The notes: a model not told the origin generated them from the letters alone. A DNA stretch of 64,000 nt from Eulemur rufifrons (GCF_041146395.1 NC_091010.1:48752001-48816000); one strand, 5' to 3'; numbered from the stretch's first letter, positions 34,500 to 48,505 are shown. Program-made: numbers and translations.

Positions 34500-35113
34500 A
34501 ACGGACCCCGCCCCCTTTCCAGCAAATTGTAGCCTTCCTCCCCATGATGCCCGGCAGCCACTGCCAAACCGCGCACTGCAACCGAACTCTACCTAACTCC
34601 ACCTCCCCAACCGCCCAGGACAATTTCTCATTTTTATTGGCTTTTACAACTGTCACTCAGAGGCTCCTCGTATCCGTTGGTCGTCCCCTGCCTACCCTTT
34701 CTTTACCTTGTAATTTCGCCTCTTCAGGCCCTACCCGCCTCCTGAAGCCAATTTCCTTTCTTCGATTGGATAGCTGGAATGCCACTTTTAATGGTGCAAA
34801 ACTTTGATTGGCTACGTGAGGCAGGGCTCGCGCAGTTACCAGGCAGCGGGCTAGAGTGAGGCTAGTTACCACGTCAGTGAGCTGACAGGGAAGGTAGCCG
34901 GCTCCACCGCCCGTCCCGGCCGACTCATCACGGCAGACTGTGCGGTCTCACCCGGACTTCGCCCTCAACTCCCAGGAAACGGGCTCCTTCTCTTCTCCCA
35001 TCTGCCACCAGCGTCGGGAGAGCTGCTCGGAGACACCTCCGAGGCCCGGGCTGGACATGAGCAGCGGCTGCCAGTCCTGGGACTAGGCCCCGCCATTTTG
35101 GATCTGCTGACAG
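34500..35113 (+). promoter_or_regulatory. GBF1: GBF1 promoter and likely non-coding exon 1
   Basis: The region has inverted CCAAT boxes (attgg at about 34637, 34764 and 34806) and becomes CpG-rich toward 34860-35130, with no TATA box. The likely first exon starts around 34870-34930 and ends at 35113, where gctgacag|gtcagc gives a donor with a non-consensus +3 base. The exon includes 'ccgccattttgga', a YY1-like element typical of housekeeping promoters. Housekeeping expression is expected for GBF1. Both the start and the donor are inferred. Confidence 0.55.
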
Positions 35114-36583
35114 GTCAGCGAAGTCTCTTCCTAGAGTTCCAGTGTCGTGAAGGCCGCCTGACATCGCAATAGGGAATTAGGGGGAAGGGCCTTTAAGTTG
35201 GGCGAGGCAGAGTGGCTTAAAGACGCAGCGGACCGGAATAAGACAAGGGAAGGATTGTTGTGGGAGGGACCTGGGAGGTGTGCAGGGGGCAAAGGTCAGG
35301 CCCCTATTGTAGCAGGGGAGAATTCAGCTCTGACTTCTGATCCCTTGCTGAGCCCGAATCCTTCTTCCTGTTTTCCCTGGCTTAACCTAGTCTTCAACTC
35401 CTCTATTCTGGCGCTTTCTGCATCCTAAAGAGCCTGGTTCTCAAAAGCTGCAAGCAAACCTGAGGAACATTTTGTCTATTTTATGGGTTGGTTTTCAGAC
35501 TTTAGATATCAGTCTCTCCAGATTCTGTACAGCGTCCACTTGCGTGTAACAATCTCATTAATACAACGGAACTGCATCATTAACACTAAATGATGAACTA
35601 GTGCAGCCTAGACTCAGGTAGTCAGAAGACGTGTGGAAGGGTTGAGGTCGGCAGCATGGGGCACTGGGCTATGGCTTTCCTCTTATAGGGCAGCTTAACT
35701 GCCAGTCTGGGTCTGTATATAAACACTAGACTTATGTTTTGGGCCAGTTTCTTACTTTATACAAATCTTTTACAAGTATTCTCTTCTAGTGTATGTTTTT
35801 GTTAGCATTTACCCGCCAGGTCTTCCTTTCACTTGGCGTATAGAGATGAGGTTTAATCACAAGGAAGCCACTCTATTATAACATATTTGACTGAGAGCAG
35901 AGAGGGATTTAAATACTGGCAAAGTTTGGTAATGTTGGCCTCTTATTTTTAGTGGGTAAAAAGAGTCATGGGAGATAACCAGCCAGTTGTGGTAGGGTCA
36001 GGGTAGCAGAGTGAATGATGGAACATAACCCCAAAGAGTAGTTTATGGCACTGTGATGACCTTTGATAAACTGCTGTGTTGTGAAACTGTAAAAGTCCAC
36101 CAAGGGTAAAAGAGTGCTTTTAGACATGAGGAATAGTGTAGGTAGTGTTTTTTAATGCACAATGTAGAAACTTGCATTCCTTTAATTTAGGTATACAAGG
36201 TACTCCTTTAGGCCCTATGGAGGATACAAATGGGTCTGCTTTGGGATTGTTCAGTTTATGCACTTCTTACAAGTAATAGCATGTAAGTGCAGTGGCCTAG
36301 CTAGAGCATATAGTAGGGTTAAAAGCAGGATCAGCCTAATGCCTTTCGGCATGTAGTGGGCACTGAATAAATGTTATCTGTACCTGGGATTAGTTTCAGT
36401 ATGTGATCAGGACTTGTGGCCTAGTTCTGGCCCTGGCAGTCAGGAACACTTTGCACTTTTGTATGGTGAGGTAGTAACAAGGAGGATCAAAACCTCATAG
36501 TGTTAGAAGGGAAAACTATCTAGGATCTGAGAGTGACTGAACTCAGTTACTACTACCTAATGCCCTTTGCCTTCTTGAAATTG

Positions 36584-36606
36584 TGTGTGTGTATGTGTGT
36601 GTGTGT
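36584..36606 (+). repeat. (GT)n microsatellite
   Basis: Short GT run with one TA interruption, within GBF1 intron 1. Confidence 0.85.
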
Positions 36607-39564
36607 TGGGAGAAGGAGGGATAGCATAGCATTTATGGTTTACATGTATTAATTTAAAATTAGTGGGATGGAAATAGTATGTACAGGAAACTATTTGCAT
36701 TTTAACTTGCTGATCTAAGTTGCAGAATTAAAAAAAAAGTAGTGGAAAGTGACAAATGAAATGACATAGTCAGCCCAGGAGGTACTCAGGTTTGCTGTGC
36801 CTTCCTTGTTCACCTGGGCCATTTCCCTGTTGCTGATATGCTTCACATGATAGGCAATCTAGTCTCTGGGTAGATAGTGTGACCAATTCAGCAACTTTTC
36901 AGTTGAGCCTGAGTGTGATTATAGAGACATGAAAAATTTTCCCTATCTTCACTTAAAAAATCATTTTCTAGATAGGAATAATTTCTATATAGGAATAATT
37001 CCCACTCCCCACCCACAAATCAGAAAATGTCCTTCCTTCCAGACTTGGATTTGAGCTTCTTTTTAATGGTAGCTATAGACAGGCAGTACGTTCCAATCTT
37101 GACAGTGATGCTCACTGGCACAGTGGGAACTCAGGTTGTAGACACACCTTCTCAGTAACTAGGCACCCAGTTTCAGCTCACAGTTCTCAAAGTTCCACTA
37201 CCGTTTCACTTCCCTAAGTTCCAAAAGTCAGCATTACTGCCACTTTTAAATAATAACTTCATTGATAGGGTACTTAGACTGGCTACTGTGGGCAGCTAGA
37301 GAGGAGGAAGACACAGCTCTTCCTGCTTTTGAGAAGACTCACTTTATTTATAGAGTACTCACTGGAAGAATCATCCTAGCCTTTGTATGCCACTTCTAAT
37401 TGATTAATCACATTTTATCCCTGTGGTTCTGTATGACTGATTAGAATGATTCTGCTGTTGGGTAATGGAGTTGAGTTGAAGGGAGAAGGGGAGGTTCGTT
37501 TTATTCTCAAGCTGGAAGAGCTACATAAATGTAATAGGCTACTGTTCAGCTTTTATTGTTCTTCTTTTTCTATATTTCAGTATGTTCAACTGCAGTTGTT
37601 TAATAAAATGAAAATATAATAGACCAGTATGATGATTTGGAGCCCCAGTAGTTGGAAGTGATCATGGAAGTAATGGTTTGTTCCAATAGTAATGGAAGTC
37701 ATCACAGATGCAATAGTAGTGTAAATGATCATGAAAATATGATGGCAAAGTAATGATTTACCATCTTATAAACCAGGGGTTATAAGCTCAAATGCTATGA
37801 CTATTGGTCATTTTTCTTACTATGTGTCAGCCAGGTAATGTGAATGAGTGAAGTGGGTTAGGTGGGAAGGTATTAGGATGTAGTGGGCACTGTGGTGTAC
37901 TGGAGAACCTATGCCCTTATTTAAAGGAGGCAGCTGCTACTTTTTTAGCAGATTGTTACTGTTTGAGAGAGTGGGCACAGAATGATCAGTCTTCCTATTT
38001 TTCAGGAGAAGCTGGAAATGCAGATCATTGTGCTTTTTAATTGTTGGCAACTAGTTAAAATTTTTTTAAAACCTTTTTCAGGCCAAATAAAATATGTCTG
38101 TGGCCTGGATTCTGCCCAGTGGCCACTGGTTGGTTGATGACCCCTGATACACAAGATGGGCAGGGGCCTTATGAAACTTAATCTCTGTAGTTCTCTATGT
38201 ATAATCACACAGACTTTTTTTCTTTGTCCTACTCTGCCACTGTCATCCTTATACCTTGGGTACTGAGTGGTTAAAAGATAAGTGAGAGAGAGAAGCTTTG
38301 TTTCATTTTTCATCTCTAAGCTGGCAGAATGGATATCTTTGAACACCTTTGGACATATCAGTGGCTTACCTTGCATACAGTTCTTGAGATACACTTAGAA
38401 TCTCCACAGAGGGAGAAGATGGCATGCCAGAGCTGAGGTACACTGGTCACCTGATTATCAGGTTTGGGAGGATTTTCCAGTCATGCCCTGTTAGGGAACC
38501 AGCTTTTTTTTCTTGGTTTGACTTTCTTTTACCTCCACCCTTTGAGTAAATGTCTTGAGTCCAGTAAGTTGTTTACTAGTTCAGTAATTCTTGGTCACTC
38601 TCAATAAAGCACAGAACCATGGTGTGTTTCTTGGCCAGCTCTGGAAACGTTAAAAGCTCTGCATCTTTAGTGCTCCTCTGGGCTCTTCAAGGGATTGAAT
38701 GAACATAAACCTTTGGAAGGGCCTGTTGAGGGTCCTTTAGCTCCCTGGTACCATCTACTCTCTCAGAAAGCCCATCAGAGTTTTCTTGGTTTGCACAGCT
38801 CTGTACTAGACACCAAGGCATTATGAAAAAGACAAAAAAAGTCTTTGCCTTTGGAGAATCTAGTTGCTAATTGGATAAGGACAATGCTTGAAAGTATTAT
38901 AATTAAGAAAAAAAAACCCACTAGTGTACTAATAACAGCTATTTAGAACCAAAGAAAATAAGACACATATAAAGAATTGACAATTACATAAAGAATTATA
39001 TATTTCACAGAAGAAATGTGAATATGCAAATAACAGTTGAGGAGATGTCAGGAAAATATTGATAGATATGAAAAAGGAAGGATTATGATCTGGCTGCTGG
39101 GTAAATGTGGGTTCTTTTTGTCTGTAAGGTGGCCTGTATGGAAGGTTTGTAACTTCTGGTAGAGAAACAAATATGGAATACAGAAGGAAGGTTTGCCAGC
39201 TTGGCTCAGAATCATTGTCTTCTGTGAAGTCATTCTTTTCATAAGAGGTGGATGTGAGCTGTTTCATTATTGAATAGTCAGTCTTGATGTTAGTTAATTC
39301 ATTTATTCATTCATTCAGTATTTATTGGTCATTTTTCTTACTATGTGTCAGGCATTGGGGATAAGAAGACAAATAAATCATGGCCTCTTCCCCTGAGATG
39401 CTCATAGACTCATGGTAGACGTAGACTAAATAAATAATTATAAATTGGTATAAGGTGTATTTGAATAGAGCTACGTACAAAGGGCTATGGGGTAACAAAA
39501 GGGATACTAATGCTGTCTGGGAGAGTAGGTTAGCTAGGGGAGACCTCACAGAGCAGGCATTATC

Positions 39565-39815
39565 ATAATAAAAGCTAACATTTATTAGGTGTTACTATCC
39601 CAGGTACTGTGTAGGTGCTTTAGAGGCTTATTACTTAGGTCTCATAACAAATTGATGAGGAAACATTATCTTCATTTTACAATAGAAAACTGTAAACTGA
39701 GGCTCAGAGAGGCTAAGAAACTTGGCTAAGATTATACAGGTAGTAACAGGACTGGAGCTCAGGTCTGTGTTGACTCTGAAACTTGTGTTTGTAACCACTG
39801 TGGTATTCTGACTCC
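39565..39815 (-). mobile_element. MIR relic
   Basis: 'actgaggctcagagaggctaag' with flanking MIR sequence; long and well preserved. Confidence 0.75.
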
Positions 39816-39954
39816 CTTACTGACTTTTTGATGGAATGAGTAAGGGTTTCCCAGGTGGACAAGAGTGGGGAAAAACATTCAAAACAGAAAGGGAATAGTA
39901 TGTGCAAAGGCAAAGAGGCAGAAGAGACCATGAAAAGAAGGAACTTTTCATGTT

Positions 39955-40830
39955 CTGTTTTATACAAAGAATATATATAGCATATATGGGGCACCAGTGT
40001 CCCCTACCCAGCTTAAAAAACAAAACATCACCACAACTGAGGCTGCATGTATGGCCTTTCCTATTAATTTGTCCCACCCTACCCCTTGCCACTGTTCTAA
40101 ATTTTTTGTGAGTTACTCTAGGGTATAGTCCTACAAAAGGGATTGCTGAGATGTAAGTTATGAACTTCTTCCACTTGGTAAGATAATGCCAAATCGTTAT
40201 CCAAACTCATATCAATTTAGGTAGGCACCAACCACTTGGTCTGCATTTTTACCAACTCTTAGTGCTGTCAGATTTAAAATTTTTTGCTATTTTGGGAGTG
40301 TAAAATGGTATCCGAATATAATCTTATTTTATAATTTTCCTGATTATTAATGAAGCTAATAATCTTTTCATATGTATATATTTGCTGTTTGTGTTTCTTA
40401 TTCTGTGATGTACCTATCCTGTTCATGTCTCTTGCTAATTTTGGGGAGGCGTCATATGTTCTACATGTTCTTATAGTTTTGTAGCAGTTATTGTATTTTC
40501 TGAATATTGCTCTTTTGTTAGTTTTATGTGTTACAGATATTTCTTTCCAATTCGTGACTTATCTTTTCCCTCTTTTTTATGCTGTCTTTTGAACAAATGT
40601 CTTTAATTTTAACATGGTTGAATTCACCAATTTTTTTCAGGGTTTTTGCTTTTTATTCCCTATTTAGGCACTTCTCCTCTATGCTGAGTTTATTAAAATA
40701 TTTTCATACATTATTTTCACAAAGTTGTCAAGTTTTGCTTTTCACATTTAAATCTAATTAATCTGAAATATAATTTTTGGTATTCCATGAAGTACGGCTC
40801 CAATTTATTCTCCTGCTTTTGTTTGGATCT
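39955..40830 (-). mobile_element. L1M relic (reverse)
   Basis: 'gggattgctgagatgtaagt', 'catatgtatatatttgctg' and 'cttttgaacaaatgtctttaatttt' match the reverse of an old L1. Confidence 0.65.
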
Positions 40831-42085
40831 AGAGGGAGTTGCCAGTTGATATAGTGACTCCTTCTCTTTGGATCCTGTTGGTGTGAATAACTGGGATGCC
40901 GCAGAGCACTAGGGGAATGCTATAGACTCAGCTTTAAACCAACAGTGCTTTCAAAGGATACATGTTGCTCAGAGTCTCTGGGCCAGTGGTTTACCTGACT
41001 AGGGCTGTTAGTTGGTATGTATTTGGTTGTTCCTTATATTTCTGACCCAAGATAAACCTAAGTTCTTTTCTACCATACTTATATGAGGTCTCTGAAGGGT
41101 TTTGTGACCTTGTGACAAGGGATTCTCAGCCATTGGCTTCCATGAAGCGAGTGATTCATCAGAGATTCCCATTTGAAGCTGAAGGCAGATTCTGTTGGGA
41201 GATTCCCTGGGTGAAGACACATATACTTAGAGGCCTGGAAGGAGATTAGGCAGTTCTGCATTATCCTTGAAAATAATTCCTCTTCATTTTCTAGCTATTT
41301 CTTTTTTACTAAGAAAAAAAACTTAAGTGAATGATTTTTTTGCTTAGATCTTTGCTATCTTAGAAAGTGGTTACCTTCTGGTGACTAATGGATTTTGACC
41401 AACTGTTAGGTTGATTACTTTCATTTGGGAATCCCAGTTCAAAATTTATCTCCTCCAGGAAGTTTTCCAAGGAGTATGTAGATCCTATTAGATCTCAATT
41501 AGTCCCACTGGCACTTTTGCTTGCAATTTGTACTGTAGTGTAATTGATGTTTTGTTTTTTAGCTTGTTGCTATGTTGTTTTCAATTGAGTATGTTTTCTC
41601 TTATTCTCCTGGTTCTTTGAGAGAAATTAAATATTCTTATTTATATTCTTATTCTTTATAGCATCCCCTTCTAAGCCCCCCAAGTATTTTTTTTACCTTG
41701 TTGGGTATTCAGTATACACATACACTGAATATATGCTGAACAATAACTCTATATTGTACCCTGATTTCACAGCACCTTCTCCAGAGATAATTATGGCTGT
41801 GAGTTTGGGTACATCTGCCCAGACCTTTTATTCTGTAATTACATTATCATATTAGAGATTTCCTGCTCTAAATAAGTGAACATGAGTTTTCAGAACTTTT
41901 CAAAGGTCTTGTCACTGCCACTGTCCAATTTAGCTGACTTGGCTGAATGGATGTAGTCTTTAAGTTGACATTGTAACTGTGGTTCTAAACCAAGGCTACT
42001 CTAACAACCTTCATTCTTTTCTTTAACTTGAACCTTCCTTATTATTAGTATTTATTGAGTAGATAAAAAAAAAGAACAAAGGGAA

Positions 42086-42147
42086 GGTCCTTCTGCCTCA
42101 GCTTCCCAAAGTGCTGGGATTATAGGCATGAGCCACCATGCCAGGTC
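42086..42147 (-). mobile_element. Alu fragment
   Basis: Short reverse piece 'cttcccaaagtgctgggatt' through 'gagccaccatgccaggtc'. Confidence 0.8.
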
Positions 42148-42597
42148 TCAAATATTGTTTTTAACAAACTAACATCATAGATGTATCTGCATACTTAAAG
42201 ACAACATAGAACTTTGGGAACAATTGACTTTGAGGAATGTGGCATGCTTACTGGAGATTGTTGAGGGGCCTGTCAGAAATTTTCTGGATTGATGCTTTTT
42301 GAGTCATGTCTTAAACTACCCTGAACTTCTAGAGACCTCTAGGAGAGCCAGGTAGTTGGATTTATTAATTTTTTTTTTTTGTTTCCTTATCTTGTGCTGT
42401 TAAAGGGGAAAGGTAGTCGGATTTATAACATAAGATGGACTTCATCCCATCTTAGTATTACAGGTGGAAAATCTTGGTAGTGAAAAGTTAAGTCACAATT
42501 CTAACCTTCTAGGTACTGATTTTTAAGCACAGGTATTCTCTGGATAACCAAATATTAACCAGACTTTTATTTTAACTATTTTGGTAGGTTTGCCAGG

Positions 42598-44390
42598 ATG
42601 GTGGATAAGAATATTTACATCATTCAAGGGGAGATTAACATTGTGGTTGGGGCCATCAAACGAAATGCCCGATGGAGCACCCATACACCATTGGTAAGTT
42701 GCAGTGGGCAGATAGCCTGGTCACTGAGTTGTTGTAGGGGATCTGGTGCATGATTAAAACAGTTCCCAGTAATAATGAGAATAGTAGGAATTCAGAGTTA
42801 TTCTTGGTATCAAGGACCCTTCTGTTTTATTTCAACTAGCATCAAATATACAAGCTGTCTTTTTTTCTCTGGGATCCAAAAGATGACACCATTCTTCTTC
42901 TAGATATTTTCGTAAACAACTTAAGCTAGTACTGTACTTGGGACTTCTTTAGTATACCTAAAAATGTCAGAAAGATTCCTTATCTTCTAATTTTCTAGTG
43001 CTATAATTAGCTATGAAATTCATTTAAATTAGTTTAGTTATTGATAAATAGAATATGACTTGGTAATGATACTCCTTCTTGAGGGTTCAGCAAACTTCCA
43101 TATATAGAACAGGCAATATCTTGTCAATCACATGAGTAAGAAACTCACCTGTTTTAAAGTTGGCTTTCTTTGTTGTATATGTTCAAGGATATTTTTTGTA
43201 GTGTTATATAAAACAATTTTTGGCACAATTTTAAAAACAAGTTTAGAAACTTCTAACTTGGTGAATTTATATAAACACACTTGCTAAATTAGTTTGGCAA
43301 TTTCTTGTGTTCATTTATAAAAATGGATTAATGCTGAGCATGGTGGCTCATGCCTGTAATCCTAGCACTCTGGGAGGCCAAGTTCAGAGGATTGCTTGAG
43401 CTCAGGAGTTCGATATCAGCCTGAGCAAGAGTGAGACCAGCCTCTGCAAAAATAGAAAAATTAGCAGGTCATGATGGCGTGTGCCTGTCATACCAGCTAC
43501 TCCGGAGGCTGAGGCTGGAGGATTGCTTGAGCCCAGGAGTTTAGAGGTTGCAGTGAGCTATGATGATGCCACTGCACTCTAGCAAGGGTGACAGAGTGAG
43601 ACCCTGTCTCAAAAACAATAACAACAACAAGAAAAAATAGATTGGTTGGCTAGGCGTGATGGCTCATAGCCATAATCCCAGCACTTTAGGAGGCCGAGGT
43701 AGGAGGATCACTTGAGGTCAGGAGTTCAAGACCAGCCTTGGCAACATAGTAAGACCCTCCATCTCTACAAAAAATAAGAAAAATTAGGCAAACATGGTAT
43801 GTGCACCCATAGTCCTAGCTACTAGGGAGGCTGAGGTAAGAGGATCACCTGAGTCCAGGAATTTGAGGCTACAGTGAGCTATCATTGTGCCATTGCACTC
43901 TAGCCAGGGTGACAGAGTGAGACCCTGTCTCAAAGGAAAAAAAATGGATTAGTGTAGAAGTGATAATGGAGTCAGGAATGTCTTTGAAATGAATATGTGA
44001 TCACATAATGAATATGAAGAAGGAGAGAATGCAGAATAATACACATATAAAGGACCTGGTAATTGATGTTAGATTGAGTGCTATGGTGATAATATAGATT
44101 AGCACTTTAGGATTTACTGTTTTGGGTAAGCCCAGAGTATCTCTATGAAATAAGAGATTAGGGAAAAGGAAAATATGAACCATGGCTAACTTTCTGTTCC
44201 TCAGTAGGAAAACATACTAGATTTTCTGATTGGATTTAGAGAAAGAGCCCTTGATCTATCCTTTATTTTCTTTTTCCTCTTTTTGTCCAATAATGACTTG
44301 TTTTTAATCTACGTGTCCTATAGGATGAAGAACGAGATCCTCTGCTGCATAGTTTTGGTCATCTAAAGGAGGTTTTAAACAATATAACCG
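42598..44390 (+). CDS. GBF1: GBF1, Golgi brefeldin-A-resistant guanine nucleotide exchange factor 1 (first two coding exons; 3' continues beyond window)
   Basis: Coding parts are 42598-42693 (96 nt, 32 codons) and 44324-44390 (67 nt, ending one base into a codon). The first exon begins at 42588 after ttggtag, with ATG in the context gccaggATGG. Donors are gtaagttg and gtaagtct, and the acceptor is cctatag. The encoded 54 residues begin MVDKNIYIIQGEINIVV and continue through STHTPL and DEERDPLLHSFGHLKEVL, closely matching human GBF1 as I recall it, with Asn for Ser near the end (LNNIT). GBF1 is a Sec7-domain exchange factor that activates ARF1 at the cis-Golgi and ERGIC and drives COPI coat recruitment. 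The Sec7, DCB, HUS and HDS domains lie almost wholly in exons beyond this window. No later exon was found before 64000. Confidence 0.93.
43333..43637 (+). mobile_element. Alu (plus), first of a tandem pair
   Basis: Dimeric Alu ending in an AAC-interrupted tail, preceded by aaaaatggatta. Confidence 0.88.
43648..43938 (+). mobile_element. Alu (plus), second of a tandem pair
   Basis: Older dimeric Alu followed by aaaatggatta, the same sequence that precedes the first Alu. Confidence 0.88.
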
Positions 44391-44449
44391 GTAAGTCTCC
44401 ACATAGAGGTTGGATTACTTATCCTGGTAAAAAATATATGTGTTTGACT

Positions 44450-45354
<905 letters not shown>

Positions 45355-45449
45355 TGCTTTCATTCTTTTTGATCTTTCAGTCTTCATTTGTTCCCCAAAT
45401 CTTTTGTGCCTTTGTTTTTCCCCTGTTTTCCTAATCATAATAACCTTAT

Positions 45450-45690
45450 ATAGTATTCACATGTTTAGAATTTTCAAAGCCATTTTCACATTTATTATTA
45501 CCTTATTGAACTTTTACACATCCCTGTGAGGGAGGCATGGCAGGTGTGGTCCCCTTTTTATAAAAGAAGCTGAAGCCCAGAGATGTTCAAAGTGATTTAA
45601 CTGAGGTCACACTAATCCTAAGAGGTGGAGTCAAAACTAGAATTCAGGCCTCTGACACCCAGTTTAGTGCTCTTTCCCCTCTTCTATGTT
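45450..45690 (-). mobile_element. MIR relic
   Basis: 'aagcccagagatgttcaaag' and 'aggtggagtcaaaactagaattcagg' match the antisense MIR. Confidence 0.65.
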
Positions 45691-47494
45691 GCTTCTGTAC
45701 ATACAATTAGAGGAGAATATGTACATGAAGTACCTTATATTGTGTGTATGTATATATATGGCAGGGAAGGAAGAAAGTCTCAACCTCTATGAGTTTTTCA
45801 AAGGGGTGGATGGAGATTAAAAGGGAAAGCCTCAGAGCTGTGTTCCTCTGTTAACTATAAATGAGTCTTGCAATGCATAACCTTGGAATGCTTTTATCTG
45901 GTGACATATCTCAGACCATAAGTGAGTAGTGTTTCAGTTTCTGTGAATTAAACAATAAACAAAAAATTTTTTCTTCCTTTCATGAGAAATGTGGGAGAAA
46001 AGCTGGAGAAAAATTCCTTTTTACTTTCCTAAACATGGACTGAAGTTATCTAAGGGTGCCCTGCATATTTCTTTAAAGGAGGAAATTTCACTCAATTCAA
46101 AAAGCTTTGGAAATGTTAACCAAAAGGTTCAAGTATGCAGAAGGCAATTGTTAGCTAGTTAGCAGGGCTAATGCTGCTACTAGGTGGCATGTTCTTATTT
46201 TATGGCCTGTACTGTGACTTGACTGATTTAGAAAGTTGGCTACTTGCATAGATTTTTTTTTTTTTTTACAGGTAAAGACTACATATCCCAATTAGAAAGA
46301 AAACATAGCAGGTGGAGATTTACAATTCTTTTTAGTGGGCTAGAGTTCAGAGTACTATCTTTCTAAGAGATATTAAGAGGATCAAACAAGTTAATATACT
46401 TGGGAATACTTGGTAAACATTTTATACACAGGGAAGGATTGTTATTATAAGCGGTTGGGAACACCCTAACACCCTAAGATGGCCAAGATCACCCTGGAGT
46501 AGCCTTGTAGGCCTTTTTAGTCCTCTACAAACCTTAAGGAGCTGAAGTGCTGCTATCCTGATAGACCCACACTTCCCCTCTGCCATCCAGTCCAGATCCC
46601 ATGCCTGTTTTCTCTATCTGACATGTCCCAAGATTTCATCTCAGAGACCCTACCTGTGGTCAGTAATACGGTCCAGGAATTGCAGTCTCTATATCATTTA
46701 AGAGCTAGCAAAGTTGAGTCTGCTGCCTAATTTTCTTATATCCTTAGGTTAGGAATCCAACCAGATTATATGCTGCTTGGAACTAATAAAACCAGAATGT
46801 GTTGAAGAGTCAGTTCTGTCAGTAAAACTAGGAATATAGCTGGGTGTTGCTAACCTTCCCCTGGAGTGAGGAGAAAGGTAGTAGTGTTTTTCAAGGCCAA
46901 CAGCTGTGGCAGATGCTGAAATGGTGCCAAGGTTGTTCCATTGTTCTTGGGTTGTAGCATATTACCTGCCTGAGAAAATGACAGAGTGGACCCCAAATAG
47001 AGCATTTCATGGTGTTCAGATTTATTCTGACCCCCCACACAGTGCTGGCTCCCAGGAGCAGGTTTATGGGTCAGCTGCCCCTGTGGTCCTGGACTTTGCA
47101 ATCCATGACCAATTTCTTGTTTCTTTTACTGAAACAAACAGATTTTTCTGATTGGCAGTGTCAGGAGGACTGCTTTTCTGGAAGCTTGTTAATGGTAAGA
47201 GGCTGGGAAAGGTTTTTGAACTTGGAGAGAGAAACTGAAGGGACTGTGCCCATGTATGTAACCAGTTATGGCATACCACTTAGATTGGAGGAGGGATGAC
47301 AGGAATTCTAGGACTTCTACCCAGTTTAACTCATGAAATTGACTTGGGCATGGTCCCTTTTTGCAAAGGCTTCCTGTTGCGGTTTTCTAGGCTGTCTGCT
47401 GGCTTGGTTGGTAAGACTATCACTGTTGGAAATGAGTGGTTCATTGGACATTGTCATTAAACCAAAATGATTTCTTTTTCTTTTTTTTTTTTTT

Positions 47495-47518
47495 GTGTGT
47501 CATCCTTGCACAGGGGCC

Positions 47519-47569
<51 letters not shown>

Positions 47570-47575
47570 GAGCAC
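47495..47575 (-). pseudogene. RNU6-pseudogene: U6 snRNA retrocopy, 3'-truncated with poly(A) tail
   Basis: On the minus strand the sequence begins GTGCTCGCTTCGGCAGCACA, continues with the ACAGAGA-containing segment and ends GATGACACAC. It then runs into about 14 A residues (47481-47494 as T on plus). About 81 of 107 U6 positions are present, with only two obvious changes (CTGCGC to CTGTGC, and GACACG to GACACA). The 3' stem and terminal U tract are missing. The short flanking direct repeat tctttttctttt (left near 47472, right near 47576) supports L1-mediated retroposition. It is not a functional U6 gene. Confidence 0.9.
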
Positions 47576-47994
47576 TCTTTTTCTTTTCTTGTAAACAGTT
47601 ACAGGATCTTCTACGTATATAAGCACTACTTACTCCTCCAGGAGTATTATCTATTCATTGTGGAGGAAATAAGTCCATTGTTTCCAGTAAGGTTGGTTCA
47701 GTTCATACCAGTTATTCTCACGTATATGTCTTTGGCCCACATTTGCAGTCAGTATTTGCTCAGATTACATGATGACTACATGCTTGGTAGCATTTAGAGT
47801 AACAGGATATTCTAATACCAAATCTGAAGAGAGGGAGAGGGCTGCACTTGGAAGAGAAAGGGTGTCTAAGAGCAAAGTTTGCATATTTGTTACTTTGGGT
47901 AAAGCTTTAGCTTACCACCAGTGAGAGAAACTTGACTGCTCGCCCTCATTTGGCTTTACTTCCTCTTAGGAATCCTTTTAGGAGATTATTCTAA

Positions 47995-48200
47995 AGGAGT
48001 TAAAGCAGATGCACAGTTGCCAGGGACTGGGAGGGCCAATGGGGAGTGACTGCTAAAGAGAGTACACGGCTTCTTTTTGGAGTGATGAAAATGTTCTGGA
48101 ATTAGATAGTAGTGATGGTTACACAACTTTGTGAATATACAAGAAACCATTGAATTGTGCGTTTTGAAAGTGTAAATTTTATGGTATGTAAATTATTTTT
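47995..48200 (+). mobile_element. L1M 3' end fragment
   Basis: 'atggggagtgactgctaa', 'gatgaaaatgttctggaattag' and 'caactttgtgaatatac' are diagnostic of the L1M 3'UTR. Confidence 0.85.
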
Positions 48201-48204
48201 TCAT

Positions 48205-48505
48205 TATTTATTTATTTGGTGATTTATTTGGTCTTGCTCGGTTGCCCGGGCTAGAGTGCAGCAGTGTCCACATAGCTCATTGCAACCACAAACTTCTGGG
48301 CTTAAGTGATCCTTCTGCCTCAGCCTCCTGAGTAACTGGGACTATAGGGGTGTGCCACCACACCTGGCTAATTTTTTAATTTTTTGTAGAGATGGGGTGT
48401 TGATATATTACTCAGGTTGGTCTTGAGTTTCTGGCTTCAAGTGATCCTCTTGCCTCGGCCTCCCAAAGTGCTGGGATTACAGACATAAGGCACCACACCC
48501 AGCCT
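48205..48505 (-). mobile_element. Alu (older, reverse)
   Basis: Diverged dimeric Alu ending 'gcaccacacccagcc', directly after the L1 end. Confidence 0.85.

Larger units (their letters stand above)
35114..42587 (+). other. GBF1: GBF1 intron 1 (if exon 1 ends at 35113)
   Basis: About 7.5 kb without a recognised exon. Contents are a GT microsatellite (36584-36606), a hAT-like relic at about 38045-38150 ('gtggcctggattctgcccagtggcc'), L2 at about 39300-39555, and MIR (minus) at about 39565-39815. An L1 fragment (minus) lies at about 39955-40830, an L2 3' piece at about 41445-41545, and a short Alu piece (minus) at 42086-42147. The first 7 kb are free of Alu. Confidence 0.6.
42694..44323 (+). other. 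GBF1: GBF1 intron 2 with two tandem Alus
   Basis: The intron is AT-rich. Two plus-strand Alus sit at 43333-43637 and 43648-43938. The remainder is not recognised. Confidence 0.8.

Noticed and set aside
47009..47299. Possible exon in GBF1 intron 3
   Set aside because: Short open frames lacking paired splice sites and any similarity to GBF1 that I can recognise.
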